From: an uncultured bacterium
GTDB lineage: Bacteria > Cyanobacteriota > Vampirovibrionia > Gastranaerophilales > Gastranaerophilaceae
Direction: 5' to 3'
DNA length: 64,000 nucleotides
Assembly (NCBI GenBank): GCA_902776035.1
Contig: CACYOO010000004.1
Span: forward strand, 62,001-126,000
Part shown: positions 8,694 through 18,573 of the stretch, in pieces
How positions within the stretch are numbered: position 1 is the first letter of the stretch
How the letters are laid out: each line of letters opens with the position of its first letter
Position numbers and translations under genes: made by a program
Notes under the pieces: generated by a model
Database searches by the model: none
Told to the model about the DNA's origin: nothing
The model's input: the letters and a program-made list of their open reading frames with translations, nothing else

Positions 8694-9653
8694 ATGAGTG
8701 AAAGAAAATTGGTTGGAACAGAAGAAATGTTTAAAAAAGCTCTTGCAGGAAAATATGCAATAGGTGCTTATAATGTAAATAACATGGAAATTGTTCAAGG
8801 TATTACAGAAGCAGCTGAAGAAACACGCTCTCCTATTATATTGCAAGTTTCTGCAGGTGCAAGAAAATATGCAAACCAAACATATTTAGTAAAATTAGTA
8901 GAAGCAGCTTTAGCAACAACAACAGTTCCTATAGCTTTGCACTTGGATCACGGAGCTGATTTTGAAATTTGCAAATCTTGTATTGATGGCGGATTTTCAT
9001 CAGTTATGATTGACGGAAGCAGATTTCCATTAGAAGAAAATATTAAAGTTACAAAACAAGTTGTAGATTATGCTCATGCTCACGGTGTTTCAGTTGAAGC
9101 AGAACTTGGTAAATTAGCAGGTGTTGAAGATGATGTAAAAGTTAAAGCAGCAGATTCAACTTATACAGATCCTGCAGAAGCAGCAAGATTTGTAAAAGAA
9201 ACAGGTTGTGATTCATTGGCTATTGCAATCGGAACTTCTCACGGTGCTTATAAATTTACAGGTGCAGCAAAATTAGACTTTGATAGATTGAAAGCTTGTA
9301 AAGAAGCAATTAATGATGCTGCAGGTTACGATTTCCCTATTGTATTACACGGTTCTTCTTCAGTTCCTCAAGACCTTGTAGAAAAATGTAATAAATATGG
9401 CGGTAACTTGCCAAATGCTCAAGGTGTTCCTGAAGATATGTTGAACTATGCATCTAAACATGGTGTTGCTAAGATTAACATTGATACAGACTTACGTCTT
9501 GCCTTAACTTCAACTATCAGAGAATTCTTTGTTGAACATCCTGATAAATTCGATCCTAGAGAATACTTAGGACCTGGCAGAACTGCTGTTAAAGAACTTG
9601 TTATCCACAAAATGAGAGATGTATTAGGTACAGCAGGTCATGCTGATGACTAA
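8694..9653 (+). CDS. fba: Class II fructose-bisphosphate aldolase
   Basis: A 319-residue zinc-dependent aldolase for glycolysis/gluconeogenesis (fructose 1,6-bisphosphate to DHAP and glyceraldehyde 3-phosphate). It has the zinc-site motif ALHLDHGADFE, the phosphate and substrate motifs SVMIDGS, GTSHGAYKF and VLHGSSS, and NIDTDLR near the end. Length and order match the FbaA/Fba class. Codon use is typical of highly expressed genes here. An AAAAAAGGAG precedes the start. It is a monocistronic unit; the inverted-repeat element downstream may terminate it. Confidence 0.93.
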   Translation: MSERKLVGTEEMFKKALAGKYAIGAYNVNNMEIVQGITEAAEETRSPIILQVSAGARKYANQTYLVKLVEAALATTTVPIALHLDHGADFEICKSCIDGGFSSVMIDGSRFPLEENIKVTKQVVDYAHAHGVSVEAELGKLAGVEDDVKVKAADSTYTDPAEAARFVKETGCDSLAIAIGTSHGAYKFTGAAKLDFDRLKACKEAINDAAGYDFPIVLHGSSSVPQDLVEKCNKYGGNLPNAQGVPEDMLNYASKHGVAKINIDTDLRLALTSTIREFFVEHPDKFDPREYLGPGRTAVKELVIHKMRDVLGTAGHADD

Positions 9654-9667
9654 TTAAAATTTCTGAA

Positions 9668-9806
9668 CAGAGGGTGTCTAAAAAAGTCGAAATTTACAGA
9701 AAAAAGGAGATGTTTCGCTATCACTCAACATGACAAAGTCGTCATTTTGAGGATGAAATCCGATGAATCTTCGTAGAATGACTTTATAGATACCCTCTGT
9801 TTTTTT
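9668..9806. repeat. MITE-like inverted-repeat element
   Basis: Terminal inverted repeats of about 20 bases (CAGAGGGTGTCT... at 9668-9688; ...AGATACCCTCTG at 9780-9799) enclose about 90 bases with an inner hairpin (ATGAC/GTCAT near 9730-9745). A T7 follows, so the folded RNA could also act as a terminator for fba. No clear target-site duplication is visible. A related half occurs at 23413-23490. There is no open frame inside. Confidence 0.6.
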
Positions 9807-9886
9807 ATGAATTGTTAAAGTCAGTTTACAATTAAGCAATTTTTATTTTTTTTTTACTTTTAATACAAGTACTAGTTTAGGTTCTT

Positions 9887-11548
9887 ATGCAAATTCTTAA
9901 TATTGGATTAAAAATTCCACAAATAAAATTTAAATCAAATTGTGTTAATTATTCAAAAACAAATCTAAAATCAGATGTTTTTGAATCTTCAAAGCCATCT
10001 CTTAAACAAGTTGTTACAGAACTGAAACAGATAAAAACATCTTCAGGAAAAGAAAGATTTTCTAAAGATGAAATTAGTGATTTCTCTGAAATGTATAAGA
10101 AAAACAAAATCGATTTTGAAACAGTAAAAACTTTTGCTGATACAAATTTAAATATGTATAATATGAGTTCAATTTATAAAATGTATCAAAAATCTTTAAA
10201 AGATAATATTGATATGAAAAAAAATACTTACGGTTTAATCCGTAGTGAAGTAAAAAATATTGAAGCTCAAGGACATGAAGCATCTGTTTGTGAAAGCATG
10301 TTCGATAATAAAAATGAATTTGTTATAAAGGATAAAACTGATAATATAGATTTTACTTATTCCAAAAATGGAGAAAAACTTGCAAAATCATATTTTGAAG
10401 ATAAGGAAATTGAAGGAAAAACAATACGTAAAGTTACAACTGAGGATTACAGAGCAAATTCTGTAAATGTTGCATTCAAGAATACTGAAAAAAATAAATA
10501 CACAAATAGAGTAGAAAGAAGTTATACATATAAAGAAATTATTGATTATAAGGATGATAACGGAAATACAAAATATAAAAAAGTTTCGACAAAATCAAAA
10601 GATGTTCCGGGAAATGTTAATATACAAATGATATATCCTGACGGAAAAATAAAGGATATAGTAAAATCATCAAAAGATGAAAAAACAGGTATTGTTACGA
10701 TTAAAAAAGATATGATTTCTCCTGACGGAACAAAAACTCAATACTTATATGAGGATGATCCGCAAGGTAACAGGATTATTGATTATAAAATAACTGATAA
10801 TAACGGTAAGGTTTTATATCAAAATTCTCAGACTTTTGAAAAGATTTCTGATACAAAGTTTATCAGTTCAAATGACGGAAGAAAATATGAAATAAATATT
10901 GATAATCAATCTATTTCTGTTAAGGATACGGGACTTGGTAAAGAAGAAACAATAAAATTTAAAAAGAAGATCGAAAAATTCAATAGAGAAGAAATGATAA
11001 ATCTTTTGAAAAAAGTTCCGGGTAATATGCTTATGGAAGCGGCACAGGATGTAAAAAAATATAATGGGCTGCAAAAAGATGAAGCAACGCTTGCATATTC
11101 TATACCGAGCCAAAAAATAATCGCATCTGCCGATAATTTATTTATATTTTTACATGAATTAGGTCATATAAAAGATTCTGAAACGTTAAAAAGTAAAGAC
11201 AGAATAGAAAGACATAATGAAGAAATGCAATATTCCGGTAATAAAAAAATACAAAATACTTATATGGAAGAATTAAGTAATTTTGTAAAAAAATACCCTC
11301 ATGAACAAAGAAAAGAAGCAGGTTACTTTTTGGAAAATGAAGGTCATTATGGCGGTAAATGGGGTGCATTGTGCGAAGTTGTGGCTGAAACAAATGCAAT
11401 AGGTTCTGCTGTTACCAATGAATGCTCTGATGAGATTATATTACGAGCAGAATATCTTCAAGAAAACTTTCCTAAGACAATTGCTGAAATCAAAAATGCA
11501 ATGCGTTGGAAAGATGATATTGATGCTATAGAGTTTTATGGTACGTAA
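9887..11548 (+). CDS. Putative zinc metallopeptidase (HELGH, gluzincin-like)
   Basis: A 553-residue protein without a classical signal peptide. Residues 1-110 are helical and polar, 110-370 look like repeated beta-strand units (YPDGKIK, SPDGTKTQYLYEDD, NGKVLYQNSQT), and the C-terminal third carries HELGH at 423-427 followed by EVVAE at 497-501, matching the zinc-ligand spacing of gluzincin metallopeptidases. It lies 17 bases upstream of a calpain-like protease gene. The pair may act on the same target or be exported by a non-Sec route; both ideas are inference. The ribosome site is weak (TAGG before the ATG). Confidence 0.65.
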   Translation: MQILNIGLKIPQIKFKSNCVNYSKTNLKSDVFESSKPSLKQVVTELKQIKTSSGKERFSKDEISDFSEMYKKNKIDFETVKTFADTNLNMYNMSSIYKMYQKSLKDNIDMKKNTYGLIRSEVKNIEAQGHEASVCESMFDNKNEFVIKDKTDNIDFTYSKNGEKLAKSYFEDKEIEGKTIRKVTTEDYRANSVNVAFKNTEKNKYTNRVERSYTYKEIIDYKDDNGNTKYKKVSTKSKDVPGNVNIQMIYPDGKIKDIVKSSKDEKTGIVTIKKDMISPDGTKTQYLYEDDPQGNRIIDYKITDNNGKVLYQNSQTFEKISDTKFISSNDGRKYEINIDNQSISVKDTGLGKEETIKFKKKIEKFNREEMINLLKKVPGNMLMEAAQDVKKYNGLQKDEATLAYSIPSQKIIASADNLFIFLHELGHIKDSETLKSKDRIERHNEEMQYSGNKKIQNTYMEELSNFVKKYPHEQRKEAGYFLENEGHYGGKWGALCEVVAETNAIGSAVTNECSDEIILRAEYLQENFPKTIAEIKNAMRWKDDIDAIEFYGT

Positions 11549-11565
11549 AGTGTTAAGGATTTTTT

Positions 11566-12459
11566 ATGAGTGATTTTAGTATAAGTTTTTCTGAAGTTAA
11601 ATCAAACCAACAATATAATAGTTTAAAATCAAAAACAGAAGCTCAAAGTTTATCGGATGTGAGCATTTTTTCAGCAGATAATAATCCGGATAATGCTCCT
11701 AAGACATTAACCAAAGAAGAACTAAAAACACAAAAAAAACAACAGAAAGCAGAAGCAAAAGCAGAACGTAAAAGGATAGCAAATACTCCTGATGGGGTAA
11801 TTCAAGGAGGAAAGCAGGGTTCAACAGCAGGAGATTGCTGGCTTTTAGCAGAAATGAATTCAATGTCAAAAACCGATTGGGGTAAAAAAGCCCTAAAAGA
11901 AGCTATAACAACAGATGATGAAGGTAATTTTACTGTTCATTTTAAGGGAATAAATAAAGATATAAAAATTACTAAAAAAGAATTTGAAAAAGCTCAAAAA
12001 AATTCTGATTACTCATCAGGAGATGCAGATGCACTTTTGTTAGAAATTGCTGTTGAACGACATTTTAGTGAAACAAACCTAAATAACGGTTCGATAAAGG
12101 GTAATGATTTAGCAGGAGAAGACTCTTTACAGTATTTATTAACGGGTAAAAAAGGCAGGCAAACAAATCAATCACATGAAATGGAAATATTATTAAAAGC
12201 TATGGGTAAAAATCCTGAAAATAATAATGGTATTTCAGCAACTTACATTTATCATGACAACAATCCTGATAATGCAGGAGATATGGATCATGCAATGTCA
12301 ATTCAAAGAGTTATATTGGATGATAAAGGAAATATTGATAAGGTTGTTGTTTTAGATTCATATCATCCTGAAAAAACACAAGAATTAAGCTATAAAACGT
12401 TTATAAATAATGTGAAACTCTTTGGTTATGTTACTACACCTGAAGAGAAATCAAAATAG
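11566..12459 (+). CDS. Calpain-like cysteine protease
   Basis: A 297-residue protein: a disordered, Lys/Gln-rich N-terminal 75 residues, then a calpain (C2 family) catalytic domain. The Cys motif is GDCWLLAEMNSM (Cys91) with an upstream Gln in GGKQGSTAG suited to the oxyanion hole, and the His motif is MDHAMSIQ (His242). The third position, normally Asn in NPW, appears as Asp264 in VLDSYHPE, an unusual substitution if the alignment is right. There is no signal peptide. It follows the metallopeptidase gene in the same transcription unit. Bacterial calpain-like proteins are often secreted effectors, but no export route is visible. Confidence 0.75.
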   Translation: MSDFSISFSEVKSNQQYNSLKSKTEAQSLSDVSIFSADNNPDNAPKTLTKEELKTQKKQQKAEAKAERKRIANTPDGVIQGGKQGSTAGDCWLLAEMNSMSKTDWGKKALKEAITTDDEGNFTVHFKGINKDIKITKKEFEKAQKNSDYSSGDADALLLEIAVERHFSETNLNNGSIKGNDLAGEDSLQYLLTGKKGRQTNQSHEMEILLKAMGKNPENNNGISATYIYHDNNPDNAGDMDHAMSIQRVILDDKGNIDKVVVLDSYHPEKTQELSYKTFINNVKLFGYVTTPEEKSK

Positions 12460-12478
12460 AAAAGAATCTGTTTTATAT

Positions 12479-12868
12479 TTATTCCAAGTAATCTTTAAAA
12501 TTTTTATGTTTTATTCGATAACCGCATCCTTCCGGAAATTTTGCATAAAATCTTGTTTTCTTTCCCGGATATTTTCTGCACATAGGAAGCCGTTTGTTAT
12601 AAACAGTACATAAGCCCTCAGGTGATACAAGTTTACATGCAAATATCAACCTGCCGTCATCATCTTTACCTTTTATATAAAATCTCTTGTATGCTGGAAA
12701 AAGAAATTGCATTATTTTAAATTCTTTTTCGGTATAAGTATCTACACTATACATATAGTTACAGCACTTACCACATTTATTACATTCGCCCTCTATATCA
12801 TAAACTATACGTTCAGGAACAAAATAAGAGCGAACTTCATTTATAAATGATACAATAAAATCAAACAT
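12479..12868 (-). CDS. YkgJ-type CxxCxxCC cluster protein
   Basis: A 129-residue protein with CNKCGKCC near residues 30-37 and further cysteines (CKLV, GLCTVYNKRLPMCRKYPG), the pattern of the YkgJ/Fe-S or zinc-chelating family (UPF0153). The C-terminal CGYR ends the conserved core. The biochemical role of the family is not settled. It is convergent with the calpain-like gene and divergent from pbp1A, so it stands alone. No Shine-Dalgarno is evident. Confidence 0.8.
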   Translation of the reverse strand: MFDFIVSFINEVRSYFVPERIVYDIEGECNKCGKCCNYMYSVDTYTEKEFKIMQFLFPAYKRFYIKGKDDDGRLIFACKLVSPEGLCTVYNKRLPMCRKYPGKKTRFYAKFPEGCGYRIKHKNFKDYLE

Positions 12869-12948
12869 GCTGTTTACAATTCACTTTTTCATATATAATA
12901 GTTATAAATGTATTATAAAACTGAAATATATTAAAGGCAATATTATAA

Positions 12949-15144
12949 ATGTATAATTTTATTGTACCTAAACAAATAAAAAAAGCTAAAAAAAATAAAT
13001 TCAAAACAGCAATTATATATGGCATTAGTATGTTCTTGGCAATAGCTATAGCCGGTATGGTAGCGTTTAAGTTGTATTTATTATCGCTTCCTCCAATAAA
13101 TAATTTAGAGGAATTTAAACCAAACATTATTACCAGATTTTATTCCGCAGATGGAGAAATAATTAAGACCTTTACTGCTTATACATTTAAAAGTGTTGAA
13201 TTGGAAGAAATTCCAGAAACAATGATACAGGCGATAATTGCAACAGAAGATAAAAATTTTTATCACCATGACGGATATGATTTATTTGGACTAGCACGTT
13301 CTATTATTGCTAATGTAATGGCAGGACGTGTTGTTCAAGGGGCAAGTACAATAACACAGCAGCTTTCAAGAATATTATTTTTATCTAACGAAAAAACTTT
13401 TGATAGAAAGATAAAAGAATTTATTATTGCTGCAAGAATTGAAAAAACAATATCAAAAGATAAAATCTTGGAAATGTATTTGAATAATGTGTATTTAGGT
13501 TCAGGAGCTTATGGTGTTGAAGGTGCATCTCAAATATACTTCAACAAGCATTTATCTGAATTAACACTTGGAGAAACAGCTTTGATTGCTGGTTTACCTC
13601 AAGCACCGTCTGTATATTCTCCGTTTAATAATATAGAACTTGCACAAAAAAGAAGAAATCAAGTTTTAAAACGTATGTATAAAATGAGATACATAGATAA
13701 AGAACAGTATAAAGCTGCAAAACATGAAAGGATTGTTTTGGGTTCTTTACCTCAATTTTATACTTTTAACAAAGCGCCATATTTTTGTGATTATGCAATG
13801 AATGAACTTGAAAAACTCGGATTTGATGAAACAGATATATCTCAAGGCGGATATAAAATAGTTACAACACTGGATTATAAAACACAAGATGCCGCAAATA
13901 AAGCTGTTATAAAAGAAATGGATGCTTGGGGTTTAAAAAAGGATAATCAGCAGGCAGCTTTAATGACATTAAACCATACTAACGGAAAAATAATTGCTTA
14001 TGTAGGTGGAAAAGACTATACAAAATCTCAATTTGATAGAGTTACACAAGCCATAAGACCACCCGGCTCTGCATTTAAACCATTTGTTTATGCTGCAGCT
14101 ATTGAAAAGGGCTTAACTCCAAACGATATGGTTCAAGACTTACCTGTAAAAATAGTTAATTGGGCACCTCATAACTATGGAAATAAATATCGAGGAGAAA
14201 TTCCTTTATATACGGCATTGATGATATCATCAAATGTATGTGCTGCAAGACTTATAGAATATGTTGGTATAAGACCTGTTATACAATTAGCAAGAGTAAT
14301 GGGTATAACTACACCTCTTGAATACGACTATACGATTGCATTAGGTTCAAATGGTGTAAAATTGTTTGAAATGACAAGAGCATACGGAGTATTTGCAAAT
14401 GGCGGATATAAAGTTGAGCCATATGCTATAGAAAGTATTGAAACTTCTCGTGGAAAAGTAATTTATACTGCACCTAAAGCAAGGTCATCTAAAGTTATGG
14501 CTGTAGAAACAGCAGCAGCAATGACTGCAATGTTAAAAATGGTAATCTCAAACGGTACAGGTATGTCTGCTAATATTGGAAAACCTGCTGCTGCAAAAAC
14601 AGGTACTACAGATGATTCAAAAGATGCAACATTCTTCGGTTATACTCCTGATTTAGTTACAGGAGTATGGGTTGGTAATGATGATAATAAAAACTTGGGT
14701 AATATAACAGGTGGAACAGTTCCTGCTATTATATGGAAAGATGTTATGAAAGTTGCAACCGCTCCTTATGGTAATAAAGATTTTGGCTATGATAAAATAG
14801 AACTTAAACCGTTCAAAATTGGAAAAAGTGTTGTAATTAGCCCTGATTCCGCTCAAAAAGAATTTAATAAAGAAGAAGATGAATTAAATAATACTACCGC
14901 TGATACCAATAATAGCGGTAATAGTAATGAAGCTGTGCCGGAAAATATTGAAAGTCACAGTGAAAACAATAGTGAAAATGTTATAACAGAACCTGCAAAA
15001 GTAAATGTAACAAAATTAAATGTACCAAAACCTAAACGTCAATCTAAGAAAGTTGATGTAAAGCCGGTTAAGGTGGATATACCGGGTAGTTCTTCAACTG
15101 AAACTAACTTGGCACCAATTCCTCCTGCTAGTCCAATCAGATAG
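12949..15144 (+). CDS. Penicillin-binding protein 1A, bifunctional
   Basis: A 731-residue class A PBP that polymerises and cross-links peptidoglycan in the periplasm. One membrane anchor (about 23-46) is followed by the glycosyltransferase domain with ATEDKNFYHHDG and GASTITQQLSR, then the transpeptidase domain with the serine motif PGSAFKPF, SSN (SSNVCA) and KTGT (AKTGTTDD). The last 110 residues are a Ser/Asn/Pro/Lys-rich tail. The start is not well supported: only AAAGG 12 bases upstream. lysS follows 29 bases downstream on the same strand. Confidence 0.92.
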   Translation: MYNFIVPKQIKKAKKNKFKTAIIYGISMFLAIAIAGMVAFKLYLLSLPPINNLEEFKPNIITRFYSADGEIIKTFTAYTFKSVELEEIPETMIQAIIATEDKNFYHHDGYDLFGLARSIIANVMAGRVVQGASTITQQLSRILFLSNEKTFDRKIKEFIIAARIEKTISKDKILEMYLNNVYLGSGAYGVEGASQIYFNKHLSELTLGETALIAGLPQAPSVYSPFNNIELAQKRRNQVLKRMYKMRYIDKEQYKAAKHERIVLGSLPQFYTFNKAPYFCDYAMNELEKLGFDETDISQGGYKIVTTLDYKTQDAANKAVIKEMDAWGLKKDNQQAALMTLNHTNGKIIAYVGGKDYTKSQFDRVTQAIRPPGSAFKPFVYAAAIEKGLTPNDMVQDLPVKIVNWAPHNYGNKYRGEIPLYTALMISSNVCAARLIEYVGIRPVIQLARVMGITTPLEYDYTIALGSNGVKLFEMTRAYGVFANGGYKVEPYAIESIETSRGKVIYTAPKARSSKVMAVETAAAMTAMLKMVISNGTGMSANIGKPAAAKTGTTDDSKDATFFGYTPDLVTGVWVGNDDNKNLGNITGGTVPAIIWKDVMKVATAPYGNKDFGYDKIELKPFKIGKSVVISPDSAQKEFNKEEDELNNTTADTNNSGNSNEAVPENIESHSENNSENVITEPAKVNVTKLNVPKPKRQSKKVDVKPVKVDIPGSSSTETNLAPIPPASPIR

Positions 15145-15173
15145 AAGTTTTTAAATAAAAAAGGATAATAATT

Positions 15174-16697
15174 ATGACGGAAGAAATGACTACAACAAAA
15201 GAAGAAACAAAAAATGCCTCTATTTCACCTAAGGAAAATATCAGACAGGCAAGAGTTCAAAAGTTGGCTGATTTTGCGGATTTGGGAATAAATCCTTATC
15301 CTTATAAATATGAAAAATCAGCAACTGCTCAAGAATTACAGGATAAATATAAGGATTTACCTGCAGGAGAAGAAACTGATGATGAATGTTCTGTTGCCGG
15401 ACGTGTTATGGCAATAAGAAATACAGGCATGTTTATTGATTTAATGGATGCATCAGGAAAAATTCAGATTTTTACACACAAACAAAATGTAGGTGCTGAC
15501 AAGTTTAAACAATTAAAGCTTATAGATGTTGGTGATATTATGGGCTTTAAAGGTACTATCAGAAGAACACCTCGTGGTGAACTATCCATTAAAACAACAG
15601 AATATACAATACTTTCAAAATCATTGTTATCTTTGCCTGAAAAATTTCACGGTTTAACTGACGTTGAAACAAAGTACAGACAACGTTATATTGATTTGAT
15701 TGTTAATGAAACAACAAGAGATACATTCAGAAAGAGAAGTTTGATAATTTCAAAAATACGAGAATATCTTGCAAATTTGAATTATCTTGAAGTAGAAACA
15801 CCTATTTTACAAACGATTGCTTCAGGAGCTAATGCAAGACCGTTTAACACTCATCACAATGCTCTTGATATGGATATGACAATGCGTATTGCGTTAGAAC
15901 TATATTTAAAACGATTAATTGTAGGCGGGGTATCAGAAAGAGTTTATGAAATAGGAAAATGCTTCAGAAATGAGGGTATCGATACACGTCATAATCCTGA
16001 ATTTACAATGATAGAACTATATCAAGCTTATGCTGATTATAATGATATGATGACATTAACGGAAAATATGGTTGCTTATGTTGCACAAGAAGTATTGGGA
16101 ACTACAAAAATTACTTACGGTGAAAATGAAATTGATTTAACACCTCCTTGGGACAGAAAGACAATGTTAGGTGCTGTAAAAGAATATACAGGACTTGATT
16201 TTAATGAATGTTTTACTGCTGATGAAGCAAGAAAAATGGCAGAGTCTGTAGGTGTTCATACTGATGAAAATGATTCTTGGGGTAAAGTAATTGATAAGAT
16301 ATTTGAGGAAAAGGTAGAACCACATCTTATACAACCTATTCATATTACTGATTATCCAAGAGAAATATCTCCTCTTGCAAAAGTTCACAGAGATAATAAA
16401 CGATTAACCGAGCGTTTTGAAACGAGAGTTAATGGTTGGGAAATTGCAAATGCATTCTCTGAATTAACTGATCCAATTGATCAGAGAGCGAGATTTGAAG
16501 CACAAGCTTTAGAAAAGGCAAACGGAGATGAAGAAGCAATGGAAATTGATGAGGACTTTATTGAGGCACTTGAATACGGTATGCCTCCTACAGGCGGAAT
16601 GGGAATGGGCATTGATCGGCTTGTAATGTTACTTACAAACTCTATGACAATAAGAGATGTAATTGCTTTCCCTACAATGAAACCTATTGAAAAATAG
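15174..16697 (+). CDS. lysS: Lysyl-tRNA synthetase, class II
   Basis: A 507-residue enzyme that charges tRNA-Lys. An N-terminal extension of about 20 residues precedes the OB-fold anticodon-binding domain (CSVAGRVMAIRNTGMFIDL), followed by the class II core with motif 1 (TRDTFRKRSLI), motif 2 (GKCFRNEGIDTRHNPEFTMIE) split over residues 260-285, and motif 3 (GGMGMGIDRLVMLLT). AAGGA lies upstream of the ATG. It follows pbp1A and is convergent with the fucosyltransferase genes. Confidence 0.95.
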   Translation: MTEEMTTTKEETKNASISPKENIRQARVQKLADFADLGINPYPYKYEKSATAQELQDKYKDLPAGEETDDECSVAGRVMAIRNTGMFIDLMDASGKIQIFTHKQNVGADKFKQLKLIDVGDIMGFKGTIRRTPRGELSIKTTEYTILSKSLLSLPEKFHGLTDVETKYRQRYIDLIVNETTRDTFRKRSLIISKIREYLANLNYLEVETPILQTIASGANARPFNTHHNALDMDMTMRIALELYLKRLIVGGVSERVYEIGKCFRNEGIDTRHNPEFTMIELYQAYADYNDMMTLTENMVAYVAQEVLGTTKITYGENEIDLTPPWDRKTMLGAVKEYTGLDFNECFTADEARKMAESVGVHTDENDSWGKVIDKIFEEKVEPHLIQPIHITDYPREISPLAKVHRDNKRLTERFETRVNGWEIANAFSELTDPIDQRARFEAQALEKANGDEEAMEIDEDFIEALEYGMPPTGGMGMGIDRLVMLLTNSMTIRDVIAFPTMKPIEK

Positions 16698-16708
16698 TAA
16701 AATAAAAG

Positions 16709-17587
16709 TTATAAACAAATCCAATTATCAGGTAGAATGTCGAATCCGTTTCGGCATTCTACAGTTTTTTGCCAATATTTTGGTGCAATAACTACTTTTT
16801 CTTTGTTATTGTTAAGCCATGCACCCCACCAGCTGAATGAAGAATTTGCAATAACATTATGCTTACAATTTTTCATCAACTCTAAATCAAAATACCCTTG
16901 TTTACCTGAATTAACATCTACAAAAACTGTTTCATATTTAAATTTGTATTCTTTTTTTATTCTGTTAATATCATCTGAAAATATAAATAATACCGGCTTT
17001 TCGTTCGTTATATTTACAATTTTTTCTATTCCTTCAAAATAATATTGAGGTGTTATTGTACCAAAAATATCAGAAACTCTTTTCTTTAAATAATCTCCCA
17101 TTCTGAAATGTACGGAAACTGAGTTTGTATTTTTTATTTTTTCCAATATTTCATTATTTTTTTTATTTAGATTTTTTTTCAATTCAAAATCGGATAAAAG
17201 AGTTTCCCTTATATCCATAAAATATTTTTCTGTCTGAAAAAAACCGCTAATATAGGCAGGTGCTTCTTTTTCTAATAAATCGGGTTCGTAAACAAAACAT
17301 TTTTTTTCATTGAAATGTTTATATTCATTAAATTTCATCTCGGTTAAATTATTTCTTAAATTTCTGAAAGGTATAGTCTTTCTTAAAAATTTATTAAAAA
17401 AACTTTTTTTGACAAGCTTTAAATCTTTAGTCAATTTAAAACAACCAAGTTTTAATGTTTCTCTACTATCATCAAAGCAAGGCATTATGTTAGTTTGTTT
17501 TTGATATGCCCTGCCAAATGCCCATTGAAACATTTGGTTTGCCATTCTGCCGTCAAATTTAATTATAACTTGTTCGTCTTTATACAT
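16709..17587 (-). CDS. GT11 family alpha-1,2-fucosyltransferase-like protein
   Basis: A 292-residue glycosyltransferase. The N-terminal GRMANQMFQWAFGRA corresponds to the GT11 GGLGNQMFQYA signature, and SVHFRMGDYL corresponds to the GDP-fucose-binding H-x-R-x-GDY motif. A C-terminal NSSFSWWGAWLN is also typical. GT11 enzymes transfer L-fucose in alpha-1,2 linkage to galactose, and in gut bacteria they decorate O-antigen or capsule with host-like blood group structures. Its start overlaps the stop of the GT10 gene (TAATG), so the two are translationally coupled. Acceptor specificity cannot be read from sequence. Confidence 0.85.
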   Translation of the reverse strand: MYKDEQVIIKFDGRMANQMFQWAFGRAYQKQTNIMPCFDDSRETLKLGCFKLTKDLKLVKKSFFNKFLRKTIPFRNLRNNLTEMKFNEYKHFNEKKCFVYEPDLLEKEAPAYISGFFQTEKYFMDIRETLLSDFELKKNLNKKNNEILEKIKNTNSVSVHFRMGDYLKKRVSDIFGTITPQYYFEGIEKIVNITNEKPVLFIFSDDINRIKKEYKFKYETVFVDVNSGKQGYFDLELMKNCKHNVIANSSFSWWGAWLNNNKEKVVIAPKYWQKTVECRNGFDILPDNWICL

Positions 17588-18567
17588 TATCCAACCTTAA
17601 TATGAAGCCCTAATAAATGTAAAACCTTATGCATTCCCTTATTTTTAATAGGCATACAGTTTTTTTCGACAAATCTTACAAAACTGTTACGCTGTCTTAC
17701 ATAGGGCTTATTACCTTTTTCTATAATATTTATTAAAAAGTTTGATAATTTTTTTCTGTAATCAAAATCAAAATTTTCCTGCATTGCAGGTTGTCTAAGC
17801 ATTTCCATATACTTGTCATTGTTATTATCTAATTCTTTTACAACTTCAATAACTTCATCAAAATTTTTATAATCATTGCAATTTATAAAAGCTTTCGGAT
17901 TAAAGTCCTCACAAACTGCAGGATTACCCATGTATATAGGAATAGAATTTGCCATTAATGGCTGATACAGTTTTTCTGTTGTATATCCATTCGTAAATCT
18001 GTTTTCAAAGGCAATTGTAAATTTATAATTTTTTAATAACTCTATCTTACTCTCAGCCCAATTTCCTGTACGGGATTCAAAATTCAAATCTATATTATGC
18101 AAAACTTTACCTGCACAGTCAACAAATTTATACTCTTGCAGTTTTTTACAAAAATCTATTCTTAATTTTGCACCTTCACCGTTTTTTGAGTTTGAATATA
18201 TGAAATTACAAAATTTTCTGTTAGCAAGTGAATTATCTAAATTTTCTTTGTTTTGAATTTCAGGTGTGAGTTTAAAGAAATATTCAGGAAATCTAAGGTA
18301 TCTATCATCAAATTTTATATTATTAAAACCTATACCATAATCAGTTTCATTAAAATCAGGTACAATGTTTTCGTTTGTGAAAAATATTTTTACACAATTT
18401 GAGAACTTTTTGTAGTTATCTCCAAAGCAAGAATAAAATAAAAAATCCGGCTTATTGGATATTTCAACATTATAATTTTCTCTTAAAATATCAAGAAAAA
18501 GATTATTTTCATTATTAAAATAACCTTTTTCCGTATCAATAAAATTTATTTTTATAGTTTTTGTCAT
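17587..18567 (-). CDS. GT10 family alpha-1,3-fucosyltransferase-like protein
   Basis: A 326-residue protein with the GT10 C-terminal donor-binding region: KFCNFIYSNSK, then AFENRFTNGYTTEKLYQPLM, then IPIYMGNP, matching the conserved FENS...YxTEK pattern of bacterial alpha-1,3/4-fucosyltransferases. It lacks a signal peptide and should act at the cytoplasmic face on lipid-linked glycans. It lies between the 244-residue transferase gene (6-base gap) and the coupled GT11 gene. No GDP-fucose synthesis genes (gmd, fcl) are in the window. Confidence 0.85.
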   Translation of the reverse strand: MTKTIKINFIDTEKGYFNNENNLFLDILRENYNVEISNKPDFLFYSCFGDNYKKFSNCVKIFFTNENIVPDFNETDYGIGFNNIKFDDRYLRFPEYFFKLTPEIQNKENLDNSLANRKFCNFIYSNSKNGEGAKLRIDFCKKLQEYKFVDCAGKVLHNIDLNFESRTGNWAESKIELLKNYKFTIAFENRFTNGYTTEKLYQPLMANSIPIYMGNPAVCEDFNPKAFINCNDYKNFDEVIEVVKELDNNNDKYMEMLRQPAMQENFDFDYRKKLSNFLINIIEKGNKPYVRQRNSFVRFVEKNCMPIKNKGMHKVLHLLGLHIKVG

Positions 18568-18573
18568 AATATA

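Noticed and set aside
12861-13127. 88-residue minus-strand ORF opposite the start of pbp1A
   Set aside because: It overlaps the PBP1A membrane anchor antisense; the hydrophobic look is a mirror of AT-rich codons.
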